Source: CAZSHB01 sp964606885
GTDB taxonomy: Bacteria; Babelota; Babeliae; Babelales; CAIQNR01
Direction of reading: 5' to 3'
Length of the DNA stretch: 64,000 bases
Assembly (NCBI GenBank): GCA_964606885.1
Contig: CAZSHB010000001.1
Location: 72,924 to 136,923, forward strand
Each line of letters opens with the position of its first letter. Positions within the stretch are counted from its first letter, which is position 1. The notes beneath the pieces were generated by a model. The model worked only from the letters and a program-made list of their open reading frames with translations, ran no database searches and was not told the origin of the DNA. Shown here one piece after another: positions 27,619 to 36,560 of this stretch. Made by a program: the position numbers and the translations under genes.

Positions 27619-28224
27619 TCATTTTTCTTGTAACATTACCTGTTCAACAACGACACTTGATACCATAGACAACAATTCTACAACATCTCCCCTGCCCATC
27701 TGCACAGCTATGTCTTTTACTGTTTTGCCATTACCAGCTACATGATCAAGATTTGTTCGTGCTGCCAATACTTTTAGAATAACAATATACTGATAAGACA
27801 TTGGTTTTTTATCAGGAAACCGCACCACCGCATGCATAAGCGCATTATATCCCAATTTATCAGTTTGATTAAAGTCAACTCTTGGATCCAATTTTAAAGA
27901 ATTAACTACAGCTTGATTGCCATGCATAGCAGCATACATAAGTGGAGTCATGCCATTTGTAGGATCAACAACATTAGGATCAGTATCTTTATCACAAAGC
28001 ATACGCTCTATTTCTTGAGCAGATTCAAATGCCGCCACACAATACAAAGCATGCTCATCTGCATACTTATATCCTTTTTCTTGTTTAAAATTTGTTTGTA
28101 CGATCTTTAACAAAGGTAATGGTGGAAGCTTTCGTCTAGCACGCAAACTAAGCTGTTGTTTACCTGGAACATCTGCACCTTCTACAACAGACACCATCAC
28201 CAAAAAACCATAGAGTAATTTCAT
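27619..28224 (-). CDS. Secreted ankyrin-repeat protein
   Basis: A 201-residue protein with a signal peptide (MKLLYGFLVMVSVVEGA). Ankyrin repeats cover about residues 58-190; the clearest are MTPLMYAAMHGNQAVVNSL and YNALMHAVVR, with a later degenerate GKTVKDIAVQMGRGDVVELL. Ankyrin repeats bind proteins, and in intracellular bacteria they are common in host-directed effectors. It is a paralogue of the neighbouring gene 28274-29050, sharing the GMTPLMYAA/GVTPLMYAA and NALMHAV/NALMYAV repeats. AGGGG precedes the ATG. The partner protein is unknown. Confidence 0.88.
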   Translation of the reverse strand: MKLLYGFLVMVSVVEGADVPGKQQLSLRARRKLPPLPLLKIVQTNFKQEKGYKYADEHALYCVAAFESAQEIERMLCDKDTDPNVVDPTNGMTPLMYAAMHGNQAVVNSLKLDPRVDFNQTDKLGYNALMHAVVRFPDKKPMSYQYIVILKVLAARTNLDHVAGNGKTVKDIAVQMGRGDVVELLSMVSSVVVEQVMLQEK

Positions 28225-28273
28225 AGATACATGCCCCTAAACATTTTAATTTTCACACCTTCACCAAAACTTA

Positions 28274-29050
28274 TTACAATTCAGTGCCTGCAGCTGTTAA
28301 AAGATCTAATGCATCTTGATTTTTTGTACAAGCCGCCATATCAGTAATAGTATGGTTATTGCTATCTCTTACGGTAAGATCTGTTTTTGATAACAATAAT
28401 TTTATGACTCCTGCATAATCATGCACATGTGGAACACCCTCTAAAGGCTTTCGGCCAACACTATAATTTTTCACTGCATACATCAAAGCATTCCAGCCCC
28501 AATAACACACAGTATTTGGATTTACACGTCCATCTTCAAGTAGCACTTTAACCATAGCACTATTGCCATGCTGAGCAGCATACATCAAAGGCGTTACACC
28601 CTTATCAGAAGAAGAATTCTTTAAATCATAATCGTTAGGGTCTACAGCACAAGGATTAAGACGGTCTTCAAGAGCCTTTCTTGTCATATGCTCATCTGCA
28701 AATGCTGCTGCATAATGCAAGTAGGTCATATTTCCATACTCACTATAACTATGACAGATTGCAGCATCTGACCCAGATACCAATGACCAGTTTCCCTCTT
28801 TAAGTGCCTTATAACAAAGACGTACAGGATCATTTGATCGACCACTTGCAAGCAATAGCGACTGCTGATTTTCTTTTGGACGATACTTTTCAGCACGTAT
28901 TCGACCTTCATCATACTTAAAAACACAACCCTTAAAACTATTCTGCACAGAGTCGTTAACCATAGTGTTGTGTCTTTTTGTACCACCACACGCACCCTGC
29001 AAAGCAAACGGGATCATGAACACTAATAAAAAAAACTGAAATATCTTCAC
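28274..29050 (-). CDS. Secreted ankyrin-repeat protein, paralogue of the adjacent gene
   Basis: About 258 residues, starting at a GTG (29050) with AGG ten bases upstream, which gives a tidy signal peptide (VKIFQFFLLVFMIPFALQGA). A longer form from an upstream GTG at 29086 is possible; no ATG is available. Ankyrin repeats occupy the C-terminal half: YLHYAAAFADEHMTRKAL, VTPLMYAAQHGNSAMVKVLL, WNALMYAVKNYSVG and ITDMAACTKNQDALDLL. The N-terminal 100 residues have scattered cysteines and no known fold. Tandem with the ankyrin gene 50 bases downstream, so the pair likely arose by duplication. Confidence 0.86.
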   Translation of the reverse strand: MKIFQFFLLVFMIPFALQGACGGTKRHNTMVNDSVQNSFKGCVFKYDEGRIRAEKYRPKENQQSLLLASGRSNDPVRLCYKALKEGNWSLVSGSDAAICHSYSEYGNMTYLHYAAAFADEHMTRKALEDRLNPCAVDPNDYDLKNSSSDKGVTPLMYAAQHGNSAMVKVLLEDGRVNPNTVCYWGWNALMYAVKNYSVGRKPLEGVPHVHDYAGVIKLLLSKTDLTVRDSNNHTITDMAACTKNQDALDLLTAAGTEL

Positions 29051-29113
29051 AAAATCTATACCTGTAAGCGTTTTTACGTAAAACACTTACTATACCAGAT
29101 TCTTTTGTATGGC

Positions 29114-30040
29114 CTAGTTATCTTCTTCTAAAGCCTCTTGAAGAATTTTTATAGCAAAGGGCATCGATGCATGAATTTGATGGGCAATAATGGCACAACC
29201 ATAAAAAAGAGCTGTCGCTTTTTTCATATAGCCAAGATGCTGTAATTCTTCCTGAGATGGGTCTCTAGAAAAATAATAGTGTAAAAACGCAGGCTCATAA
29301 ACGCCATCCTTAAAATTAAAAAGAATAATAGTAGCAATATCAAAGAATGGATCATCAAACCCTGCACCTTCAAAATCAATCACTTTATATCCACTTTGAG
29401 TAAACATGATATTTAAACGGTTTAAATCTCGATGCGTTGCCGTTCTTTGTAATGGTTGTATCTGCTCTAAAAACGCAATAAGTCTTGCAATCTTTTCTTT
29501 ATCAATTGGTGCAGGAAACTGCTTAATTCTATAAAAGACACTTTTTATGATTTTTATAATCGGAACGTTATAACAAAACTTCGGTCCATCATGAATACTT
29601 CTTAATAACTGAGCCAACTGTAATGCCTTAGATTCTGGATCTACAGGTTCTGATGATTGTTCCAAAAACTCTATCATAATCTGCCCTTTAGCAAGATCAT
29701 ACGCATACAGATGCGGCCCATACCCCTGCTGACTGGCAATAGACTGGGCATGTATCTCTCTAACCCTATCGCTTTTACTTGCAACGCTATTATCACGAAT
29801 TACGTATGCCTGCTTTCCATCTGATACTTTAAATAATTTTGCATCCGATGCTCCGCCTTTAAGCACCGATTTTTCTGTCCAAGGATAATCATCTGCAAAA
29901 AAATGGGCGTTATAGGATGTACCATAAGGCAATGTGCAAGACCAATAGGAACGTACTATCTCATAAATCCCATGCTTATACAGCAAACCCCCTGCCCCAA
30001 TAATCACAACAGCAAGCCCTAGCAGATTACGCATTTTCAT
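29114..30040 (-). CDS. Membrane-anchored choline-kinase/APH-like phosphotransferase
   Basis: A 308-residue protein with an N-terminal hydrophobic anchor or signal (about 4-22). The rest is a protein-kinase-like phosphotransferase: the catalytic loop HRDLNRLNI has H203 and D205, and the metal-binding segment is VIDFEGAGFDDPFFDIA. This pattern fits choline/ethanolamine kinases and LicA-type enzymes. These phosphorylate choline or related small alcohols with ATP. An exported ATP-using kinase has no ATP in the periplasm, so it would act in the host or on the cytoplasmic face if the segment is a stop-transfer anchor. The real substrate is unknown. It sits upstream of two secreted ankyrin genes on the same strand. 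Confidence 0.8.
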   Translation of the reverse strand: MKMRNLLGLAVVIIGAGGLLYKHGIYEIVRSYWSCTLPYGTSYNAHFFADDYPWTEKSVLKGGASDAKLFKVSDGKQAYVIRDNSVASKSDRVREIHAQSIASQQGYGPHLYAYDLAKGQIMIEFLEQSSEPVDPESKALQLAQLLRSIHDGPKFCYNVPIIKIIKSVFYRIKQFPAPIDKEKIARLIAFLEQIQPLQRTATHRDLNRLNIMFTQSGYKVIDFEGAGFDDPFFDIATIILFNFKDGVYEPAFLHYYFSRDPSQEELQHLGYMKKATALFYGCAIIAHQIHASMPFAIKILQEALEEDN

Positions 30041-30130
30041 ACTTTATCCTTTAATGACACCAAATTTTTGATACTAAATTAAGATACCATAGCCACGTGA
30101 CAGTCTAAAACAAGTTTCTCGAGATGGCGC

Positions 30131-30159
30131 TTCTTGATCTATGTTTTTTAGGGTATACT
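30131..30159 (+). promoter_or_regulatory. Candidate promoter of dnaX
   Basis: TTCTTG (30131-30136), a 17-base spacer and TATACT (30154-30159), 40 bases before the dnaX ATG. Confidence 0.5.
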
Positions 30160-30199
30160 AGCACCAACTAAGACGTTAAAATAAGTATAAGGTGCGGTA

Positions 30200-32035
30200 A
30201 TGGCTAACACAGTCGTTCATACAAATTTAGCCCGGACATGGCGCTCAAAAACCTTCAATCAGATGGTAGGCCAGGACCTTGCCGTACGTATTTTACAGAA
30301 CAGCCTCTTTAAAAATTACTTTTTCCCCGTGTATTTATTTGCCGGCCAACGTGGGTGCGGCAAAACAACAAGCGCTCGCCTTTTTGCAGCTGCCGTTAAT
30401 TGCCACAACTTAAGCACCTTCCAAAAAGATCCTCGCAGTTGCAGTTTACCCTGCTTAACCTGTCCTTCATGCCTAGCAATGGGCAGTAACAGCCATCCTG
30501 ACTTTATAGAAATTGACGCTGCCTCACATACAGGGGTTGATAACGTCCGCCAAATTATTGATGCCGCATCGCTTATGCCCGTTATGGGGAACAAAAAAGT
30601 CTACCTGATTGACGAAGCACACATGCTCAGCAAAGCAGCCTTTAATGCGTTTTTAAAAATCTTAGAAGAACCACCAGCAAGCGTACTTTTTATGCTCGCC
30701 ACAACAGACCCTCATAAAATTATCGATACGGTTAGATCCCGTTGTTTCCAACTCTTTTTTGGGCCCATTCCTGCTGACGATCTACAACGCCATTTAATGC
30801 ACGTGTGTGAAGCTGAAAACATTAAAGCTGAACCTCAAGCGCTGTATACCATTGTCCACGAGACAGAAGGTTCTGCCCGTGATGCCCTTAATCTCCTAGA
30901 ACAGGTCCGTTTTTCTCACACAGAAGTAACGCAAGAAGCGGTACTGCAAGTGGTAGGCCATCTACCAGAGCCAGCCTTTTTTGAACTCTTAGAACACATA
31001 CTTGCACAAGATCCAGCAGCCCTTATTGCTCAATGTGCATCACTCAATCTCAATAAATATGCAATCGCAAGTTTATGGCAAAAAGTAGTGCTGTTTTTAA
31101 AAGCATTACTCTACAGCCGCTATGGGACACCTGTGACAGGCATTCAAGACCAAGAACGATTACAAGCACTCGCACAACAAGTATCACCTACCTGGATAGC
31201 TCAAGCGTTACGCCATGTGTATGGCTACGAGCAAACACTCTTAAAAACAACCGTGCAGGCGGATGTGTTTGAACTCATGCTGTTAGAGCTGATTGATGTA
31301 CCAAGTAGTACACCAGCCACTACGCCAACACCTCAAAAATATACACCAGAAAAAAAGAGTGTAGTTCCTACAGCGGCAGCACAAAAACCAACACAACCAC
31401 CTGTCTACACACAGCCAGCTACGGCACCTACAATAATGGCTACCAAAGAGGTTACAGCAGCACCACAGCCAACAGTACAAGCTACCGCTCAAGCACCACA
31501 ACCTGTTGATGAACGCTGGACAACATTTTTACAATCGATTGAACAGCTGAGTGATCCACTCTTACTGTCAATTTTTAGACAGGCAGAATTTAGCAGCTGC
31601 GATCTGAATACCAAACAAGTGGAACTCTTGTTTAGCAAAGAAGCCGCATTTTTTGGCCAATGGTTAACCCAAACAAAAACTGTCTGGAATCCATTACTCC
31701 ACAAAGCTTTTGATAGCGTTGTAGATATGCATCCTCGTTTTGAAAAAGAAAACAGCATTCCAAAACAAGTTACACCACGACGGGATATGCCTATCAGCAC
31801 ACCGTCATCGTCAGGACATGCAAAACAACCGACACAGAATAATCCACAGGCAGCGCGTCCTTACGAACAAAAATTTAGTAAAAAACCTGCTACGGCATCG
31901 AGTGCACAACTCATGCCGCCTAGTGTAGCAATTGATATACAAGACAAAGAAAAATGGCCAAAAGCTCACCAATTACTTGAGCAATTTGGCGGCACCGTAC
32001 GTGAATTAAAGGGGGAAACATCCTATGTTGAATAA
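30200..32035 (+). CDS. dnaX: DNA polymerase III subunit gamma/tau
   Basis: A 611-residue clamp-loader ATPase. Walker A is GQRGCGKTTSARLF near residue 49, the zinc module has cysteines in CSLPCLTCPSC, and Walker B/DEAH-like is VYLIDEAHML. Sensor regions follow (LEEPPASVLFMLATTDPHKI, TVRSRC). From about residue 372 the protein becomes Thr/Pro/Gln-rich (linker) before a C-terminal tau domain. A slippery heptamer A AAA AAG in the correct frame lies at the linker start (31351-31357), which could yield a shorter gamma form. AAGGTG precedes the ATG. It overlaps der by 11 bases, so the two are probably coupled. Confidence 0.95.
   Translation: MANTVVHTNLARTWRSKTFNQMVGQDLAVRILQNSLFKNYFFPVYLFAGQRGCGKTTSARLFAAAVNCHNLSTFQKDPRSCSLPCLTCPSCLAMGSNSHPDFIEIDAASHTGVDNVRQIIDAASLMPVMGNKKVYLIDEAHMLSKAAFNAFLKILEEPPASVLFMLATTDPHKIIDTVRSRCFQLFFGPIPADDLQRHLMHVCEAENIKAEPQALYTIVHETEGSARDALNLLEQVRFSHTEVTQEAVLQVVGHLPEPAFFELLEHILAQDPAALIAQCASLNLNKYAIASLWQKVVLFLKALLYSRYGTPVTGIQDQERLQALAQQVSPTWIAQALRHVYGYEQTLLKTTVQADVFELMLLELIDVPSSTPATTPTPQKYTPEKKSVVPTAAAQKPTQPPVYTQPATAPTIMATKEVTAAPQPTVQATAQAPQPVDERWTTFLQSIEQLSDPLLLSIFRQAEFSSCDLNTKQVELLFSKEAAFFGQWLTQTKTVWNPLLHKAFDSVVDMHPRFEKENSIPKQVTPRRDMPISTPSSSGHAKQPTQNNPQAARPYEQKFSKKPATASSAQLMPPSVAIDIQDKEKWPKAHQLLEQFGGTVRELKGETSYVE
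31351..31357 (+). promoter_or_regulatory. Candidate programmed frameshift site in dnaX
   Basis: Heptamer A-AAA-AAG in zero frame, the same heptamer used in E. coli dnaX. It encodes K385-K386 at the junction of the ATPase part and the Pro/Thr-rich linker. A small hairpin (TGTAG 31360-31364, CTACA 31368-31372) lies two bases downstream. A -1 shift would add 50 residues and stop at TGA 31507-31509. Confidence 0.45.
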
Positions 32036-33338
32036 AGTAGTTATTATTGGAAGAACCAACGTTGGTAAATCGACACTGTTTAACAGATTGTCTACCGATG
32101 TAAAAAGTATGACCTTAGATTACGAAGGCGTAACACGCGACTTTTTAGTTGATACTGTGCAATGGAAAGACCGTGCATTTGAACTGCTTGATACAGGCGG
32201 CATCGATTTCAAAAAAGGGCTTAACGTCCTTACAGAAGCGATTCGTGACCGCGCTGTTGAAATGCTCAACCAAGCAGACGTACTTTTGTTTGTTTGTGAT
32301 GCTGCAGTAGGCGTCACCAACGAAGACAAATTACTTGCAAAGTTTGTGCACAAACTTAACAAGCCTACACTTCTCTTACTCAATAAAAGCGATACAAAAC
32401 AGGCCGAACTTAACCGTTATGATTTTGATCAGCTTGGCTTTTCTAACACTATGGAAATTTCAGCACAACACGGCATGGGTATTGCAGAACTTTTAGATAC
32501 ACTGATTGGGATGTTACCACCAGTACAAGATTTTAAAGAAGAGCCTTTAGGTTTCAAAATTGTACTCCTTGGTAAACCAAACGTGGGCAAATCATCACTG
32601 ATGAACTTACTCGTAGAAAAAGAACGTTCGTTAGTTGCCGATATTCCTGGTACAACACGAGAAGCTATCAGCGATAAAATTCAATTCCACCGAGAAACTA
32701 TTCAAGTAACTGACACGGCCGGTATTAGACGTCAGCGCTCGGTTGATGAAGGTATTGAAGAACTAATGGTAAAAAGTTCTTTTGCCGCAGTCCGAGACGC
32801 AAATATTATTCTTCTCCTGCTTGATGGTGAAGAAGGTATGATCTCACAACAAGAATTAAAACTTGCTTCGTACGCTTTTGAACAAGGTAAAGCCGTTATA
32901 ATTTTACGTAATAAACAAGATTTAGTTGATTCTGATATTCAGACATCATGGACGTTTGAAACTGAACCGTACGACTATATTCTTAAGAAAATCGATATTT
33001 TAAATATCTCCTGCAAAACAGGTTATAATATCGGCAAAGTTATGCCTCTTATTAAAGATGTATGGGAACGATACACCATGAAGGTTTCTTCTGCAGAATT
33101 GACTGTAGTACTTAAAGAAGCACTTGAACGTACACCACTCTTTAAGCAATCACAACGCTTAAAACTCTTTTCTGCTAAACAGATTGGTGATGGACCATTC
33201 ATGGTACGATTGAACGTTAACGATCCACAAATGTACGGCGACAGTCAACGAGCATTCTTTGAAAATATTTTACGTAAAAAATATAACCTCAAGAGTATCC
33301 CGGTCATGTTTGCAGTTAAAAAAATGATCTTTAACTAA
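32025..33338 (+). CDS. der: Ribosome-assembly GTPase Der (EngA)
   Basis: A 437-residue protein with two tandem GTPase domains and a C-terminal KH-like domain; it acts in 50S subunit assembly. G1 motifs are GRTNVGKST (about 9-17) and GKPNVGKSS (about 184-192). G3 is DTGGID in the first domain and DTAGIR in the second; NKSD and NKQD are the guanine-specificity motifs. Length is typical. The ATG lies inside the dnaX 3' end in another frame, with AAAGGGGGA upstream of it. Confidence 0.97.
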   Translation: MLNKVVIIGRTNVGKSTLFNRLSTDVKSMTLDYEGVTRDFLVDTVQWKDRAFELLDTGGIDFKKGLNVLTEAIRDRAVEMLNQADVLLFVCDAAVGVTNEDKLLAKFVHKLNKPTLLLLNKSDTKQAELNRYDFDQLGFSNTMEISAQHGMGIAELLDTLIGMLPPVQDFKEEPLGFKIVLLGKPNVGKSSLMNLLVEKERSLVADIPGTTREAISDKIQFHRETIQVTDTAGIRRQRSVDEGIEELMVKSSFAAVRDANIILLLLDGEEGMISQQELKLASYAFEQGKAVIILRNKQDLVDSDIQTSWTFETEPYDYILKKIDILNISCKTGYNIGKVMPLIKDVWERYTMKVSSAELTVVLKEALERTPLFKQSQRLKLFSAKQIGDGPFMVRLNVNDPQMYGDSQRAFFENILRKKYNLKSIPVMFAVKKMIFN

Positions 33339-33403
33339 GTAGGCAAATTCCTAAAAGTAAGCTATGTTCTGCGACAAGAGATCATCTTACAAAAGGAGTC
33401 CTT

Positions 33404-33754
33404 ATGAATATTCGTATCGTCTTTAAAGGCATGGACCATTCAGTACCTTTTGAAGAGCACACGCACCAACAACTAACGCGTAAGCTCGCCAAGCTGATTC
33501 AAAAAGAAAGCCCTGCCAATATTGATATCGTTACAGAATCGATCCATGGTAATCAGAGTTTTATGGTAGAAATCAGACTTAAAAGTCACCATTACCACCT
33601 GATCTCACACAACCGTGGCACCGACTTGTATAAGTCACTTGATAAGGCGGTAGACATTCTGGTTGACGAAGTAAAACGCCACAAAGAAAAAATGCTGGAT
33701 ATTCGCAACCACACGCCAGATCCACTACGTGAACCAGCAAACAAAAACGATTAA
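33404..33754 (+). CDS. hpf: Ribosome hibernation/modulation factor (HPF/RaiA family)
   Basis: A 116-residue short-form HPF/RaiA protein, which binds idle ribosomes at the decoding region. It matches the family pattern in FKGMDHSVPFEEHTHQQLTRKLAKL and the ending DLYKSLDKAVDILVDEVKRHKEKM. It lacks the C-terminal dimerisation domain of long HPF. AAAGGAG precedes the ATG. A terminator follows immediately. Hibernation factors suit alternation between active growth and an extracellular or resting stage (inference). Confidence 0.92.
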   Translation: MNIRIVFKGMDHSVPFEEHTHQQLTRKLAKLIQKESPANIDIVTESIHGNQSFMVEIRLKSHHYHLISHNRGTDLYKSLDKAVDILVDEVKRHKEKMLDIRNHTPDPLREPANKND

Positions 33755-33755
33755 C

Positions 33756-33790
33756 AAAAAAGCTCCTGAATTTCAGGAGCTTTTTCTTTT
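33756..33790. terminator. Bidirectional terminator after hpf
   Basis: Stem AAAAAGCTCCTGAA (from 33757) pairs with TTCAGGAGCTTTTT (33772-33785), with U-runs on both strands. It separates hpf from the convergent superoxide dismutase gene. Confidence 0.9.
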
Positions 33791-33822
33791 ACCCTAACTA
33801 ACTTGTGTACGTAATGAAGAAA

Positions 33823-34569
33823 TTACTTATTTAAAGCATGTTGATAATTCATCTGCACAAAATGCCAGTTAACCACGTACCACCAAGCAGTGGTATAATC
33901 CATACGTCTATTTTTATATTGTAAGTAATACGCGTGTTCCCACACATCAAGACCAAGCAACGGCACCAATCCTTGGGATAATGGCGTATCTTGATTAGCG
34001 GTAGAAACGACAGAAAGTTTTGCAGTGTGAGGATCTACGACAAGCCATGCCCAACCACTACCAAAACGTGTTTTTGCTGCATTATTAAATTGCTCTTTAA
34101 AATGAGCAAACGATCCAAAATCTTTTGCAATAGCAGCTGCTAATGAACCTGTAGGCTCTGGCAACGTGTTACTCGTATTGGCCTGCATACAGTTCCAGAA
34201 AAACGTATGGTTCTCTACACCACCACCATGATTTTGCACTGCTGTTCTGATATCAGCTGGTACAGCATCAAGGTCTTTTAATAATGCCACTAATGGTTTT
34301 GCAAACAATGCAGGATGCTTTTCTAGCGCAGCATTAAGACCATCGACATAGGCTTGCTGATGTTTTTTATGATGCAGTTCCATAATCTCTTGTTCAATAT
34401 ACGGTTCAAGCGCATTATACGCATACGGTAAGGGGGGTAATACATGCATACTAATATCTTTCTTAGGATTAGTTGTTGTTATATTTTGCTGCCACGCTTT
34501 AGTAATTGCTACAGCAGCTCCTACACCTACTAAGATACTGCTGATACCAAGCAAAACAAATTTTTTCAT
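33823..34569 (-). CDS. sodA: Exported Mn-type superoxide dismutase
   Basis: A 248-residue Fe/Mn superoxide dismutase with an N-terminal signal or anchor (MKKFVLLGISSILVGVGAAVAI) and a short linker before the conserved domain (from about residue 43). Metal ligands are H66, H121, D208 and H212. Gln193 in ANQDTP and no Gln before the NHTFFW histidine place it with Mn-type enzymes. The family is mostly cytoplasmic; export suggests defence against oxidants from outside, such as a host. The start is 39 codons inside the longest frame, chosen for the signal peptide and GAAAG. It lies 16 bases after the ftsB-like gene on the same strand. Confidence 0.92.
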   Translation of the reverse strand: MKKFVLLGISSILVGVGAAVAITKAWQQNITTTNPKKDISMHVLPPLPYAYNALEPYIEQEIMELHHKKHQQAYVDGLNAALEKHPALFAKPLVALLKDLDAVPADIRTAVQNHGGGVENHTFFWNCMQANTSNTLPEPTGSLAAAIAKDFGSFAHFKEQFNNAAKTRFGSGWAWLVVDPHTAKLSVVSTANQDTPLSQGLVPLLGLDVWEHAYYLQYKNRRMDYTTAWWYVVNWHFVQMNYQHALNK

Positions 34570-34585
34570 AGTTACACTTTCTTTT

Positions 34586-34897
34586 TTAAGATTGCACGAC
34601 ATTTTCAGGAGGCGTTTCTGTAATAACATACAACTGTTCTGATGGACGCGCCATTTGCAACTGCTCACGAGCAAATTTTTCTGCATAAAAATCGGTCGTT
34701 TGCCATTGATGAATACGCTCTTCTAAAGCTTTACTTTCTTTTACAACATCTGCAATTGCAATATGAATATCGGCTATTTCTTTTTTAAGACCACGCGCAA
34801 CATACATGCTTGATGGTCCAAAAAAATATAAGCCTATAAAAAGCACAATCTCGAGAACAAAAAAAAATCGTAAAAAAGAACGCTTTGTTAGCAGCAT
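34586..34897 (-). CDS. ftsB: Septum formation initiator family protein (FtsB/DivIC-like)
   Basis: A 103-residue bitopic membrane protein: a short basic N terminus, one membrane segment (about 10-28), a coiled coil (LKKEIADIHIAIADVVKESKALEERI) and the conserved end FYAEKFAREQLQMARPSEQLYVI. These are the features of FtsB/DivIC, part of the FtsQLB divisome complex. AAGGAG precedes the ATG. It is the first gene of a pair with the exported superoxide dismutase. Such short divisome proteins diverge quickly, so the exact subgroup is uncertain. Confidence 0.82.
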   Translation of the reverse strand: MLLTKRSFLRFFFVLEIVLFIGLYFFGPSSMYVARGLKKEIADIHIAIADVVKESKALEERIHQWQTTDFYAEKFAREQLQMARPSEQLYVITETPPENVVQS

Positions 34898-35003
34898 ATG
34901 GCTCCTTATTTTTAAAAGTCTATCTTAAAGTACTTCACTTTAGCTTATTAATCAGTGTACGGTACTGCTTTAAACAAGTACCATGGTTTACTAGAGGATA
35001 GCT

Positions 35004-36479
35004 ATGAAAAAAGTCTTATTATGCGCTCTGACTCTTACAACCAGCACCACTCAATTTGCAGCGACGGGCGTCACCGTTAAAACAGATCTAACCGATGCAG
35101 AAAAAGAAATCGTAGCCATGTCCCAAACGCTCACTGAAGCAATCAACTGCATTCACAACCGTTATTACCACAGCCTCAATTCAGAGGAGGTTAAAAAAGC
35201 CTTCTCAAATGCTATCCGTGGTTTTACCAAACTTGATCCACACACAGGATTTCTTGATGATAAAGAATGTCGCTTTCTACAAGAGCAAATGGCTGGTGAA
35301 TTTTATGGCATAGGCATCGTGCTTCCGGGTGATAAAGATGTAGAAGAAGAATATGTTCCTGCTATTGAAATTATCCCTAACGGCCCTGCTGATAAAGCTG
35401 GTTTAAAACAAGGTGATAAAATTATAGAAATTAAAGACATCATCGTTAAAGGCATGAGCATGTCAGAAGTGCTTGCAGCTATTAAGGGCGAAAAGAACAG
35501 CCAAGTTACTATCAAAGTTATGCGCGAAAAATATCCTGAACCAATCACCTTTGATGTTAAACGGGATGTAATCAAGTCTGATGATATGTTCTTAATGTTC
35601 CATTTACCTGAACAAAACATCTATTACCTCATGCTCTCGGTATTTAGCGAAAAATCGGTTATTCATGTACGCAAACTGCTTGAAGTTGCAAACAAGAATA
35701 AAGCTGAAGGTTTAATTATCGATCTACGCAACAACACCGGCGGTCTGCTTGATGCAGCGGTTGATATCGCAAGTTTATTCTTACCAAAAGACTCACTGGT
35801 CGTAGTAACCAAAAACAGAGAAAACAAAGTAACTGAAAGCTGGAAAACCAAAAAGAAACCGCTTGATCGTCCACAAGGCATGCCAATCTTTTTCATAACC
35901 AACAACTACACCGCTTCAGCAGCAGAAATTCTAGCCGGTACACTATCACTCTACTCGCAAAATAATGGAGAAAAACTGAACCTGTTTGTCTTCACCGTAG
36001 GTATTGATACGTTCGGTAAAGGGTCAGTCCAAGAAGTAATTTCCCTCTCTAACCATTGCGCTCTGCGTATGACCACCGCGCTCTACTTTTTACCATTTGA
36101 TACGCTCATACAAGGCAAAGGCATCACCCCCGATTTCCATATTGAGCCACGCACCCCGCCAAGTGAAACGGTTAAATGGATGACCTCCCGTTATGGCCGC
36201 GAAGCATCACTTAAAGGTTCTATTAAGCCTCATGGCCACAAAGAAGAACCTAAAAAAGATGCTAAGAAAAAAGAAGCCAAAAAGAGCTGGGAAGAACAAC
36301 GTAAAGAACTAATCGCAAAAGACTATATGGTACAAAACACGGTCGACTTAATCCGGCTGCGCCATATTGGTATAAAAGCGTATCCAGATCTAACAAAAAG
36401 CAGAAAAAAACAGCTTGAATTCCTACAAAAAAACTTTGTGTTGGATAACGAACTTAAGCTCGAAAAAGTACCTAACTAA
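35004..36479 (+). CDS. ctpA: Carboxyl-terminal processing protease (S41, CtpA-type)
   Basis: A 491-residue periplasmic serine protease with a signal peptide (about 1-20), an N-terminal helical part, a PDZ domain (about 95-180) and the S41 catalytic domain. GLIIDLRNNTGGLL precedes the catalytic S305 in NNYTASAAEI; the partner lysine is K339 in TFGKGSVQ. The C terminus carries a Lys-rich stretch (EEPKKDAKKKEAKKSWEEQ) and a helical tail. Such proteases trim C-termini of exported proteins and regulate peptidoglycan hydrolases. The space between the Ser and Lys motifs is slightly longer than usual. No terminator is obvious before the next small gene. Confidence 0.95.
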   Translation: MKKVLLCALTLTTSTTQFAATGVTVKTDLTDAEKEIVAMSQTLTEAINCIHNRYYHSLNSEEVKKAFSNAIRGFTKLDPHTGFLDDKECRFLQEQMAGEFYGIGIVLPGDKDVEEEYVPAIEIIPNGPADKAGLKQGDKIIEIKDIIVKGMSMSEVLAAIKGEKNSQVTIKVMREKYPEPITFDVKRDVIKSDDMFLMFHLPEQNIYYLMLSVFSEKSVIHVRKLLEVANKNKAEGLIIDLRNNTGGLLDAAVDIASLFLPKDSLVVVTKNRENKVTESWKTKKKPLDRPQGMPIFFITNNYTASAAEILAGTLSLYSQNNGEKLNLFVFTVGIDTFGKGSVQEVISLSNHCALRMTTALYFLPFDTLIQGKGITPDFHIEPRTPPSETVKWMTSRYGREASLKGSIKPHGHKEEPKKDAKKKEAKKSWEEQRKELIAKDYMVQNTVDLIRLRHIGIKAYPDLTKSRKKQLEFLQKNFVLDNELKLEKVPN

Positions 36480-36488
36480 GGCCACTTT

Positions 36489-36517
36489 TTGACTAATAAG
36501 GGCATTTTTGGCATACT
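36489..36517 (+). promoter_or_regulatory. Candidate promoter of a small membrane-protein gene
   Basis: TTGACT (36489-36494), a 17-base spacer and CATACT (36512-36517). An overlapping alternative TTGGCA (36508-36513) with TAATAA (36532-36537) also exists. Confidence 0.45.
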
Positions 36518-36560
36518 AAGACTCATACGAATAATAAGTAATTTTGTAGAAAAGGATCGT

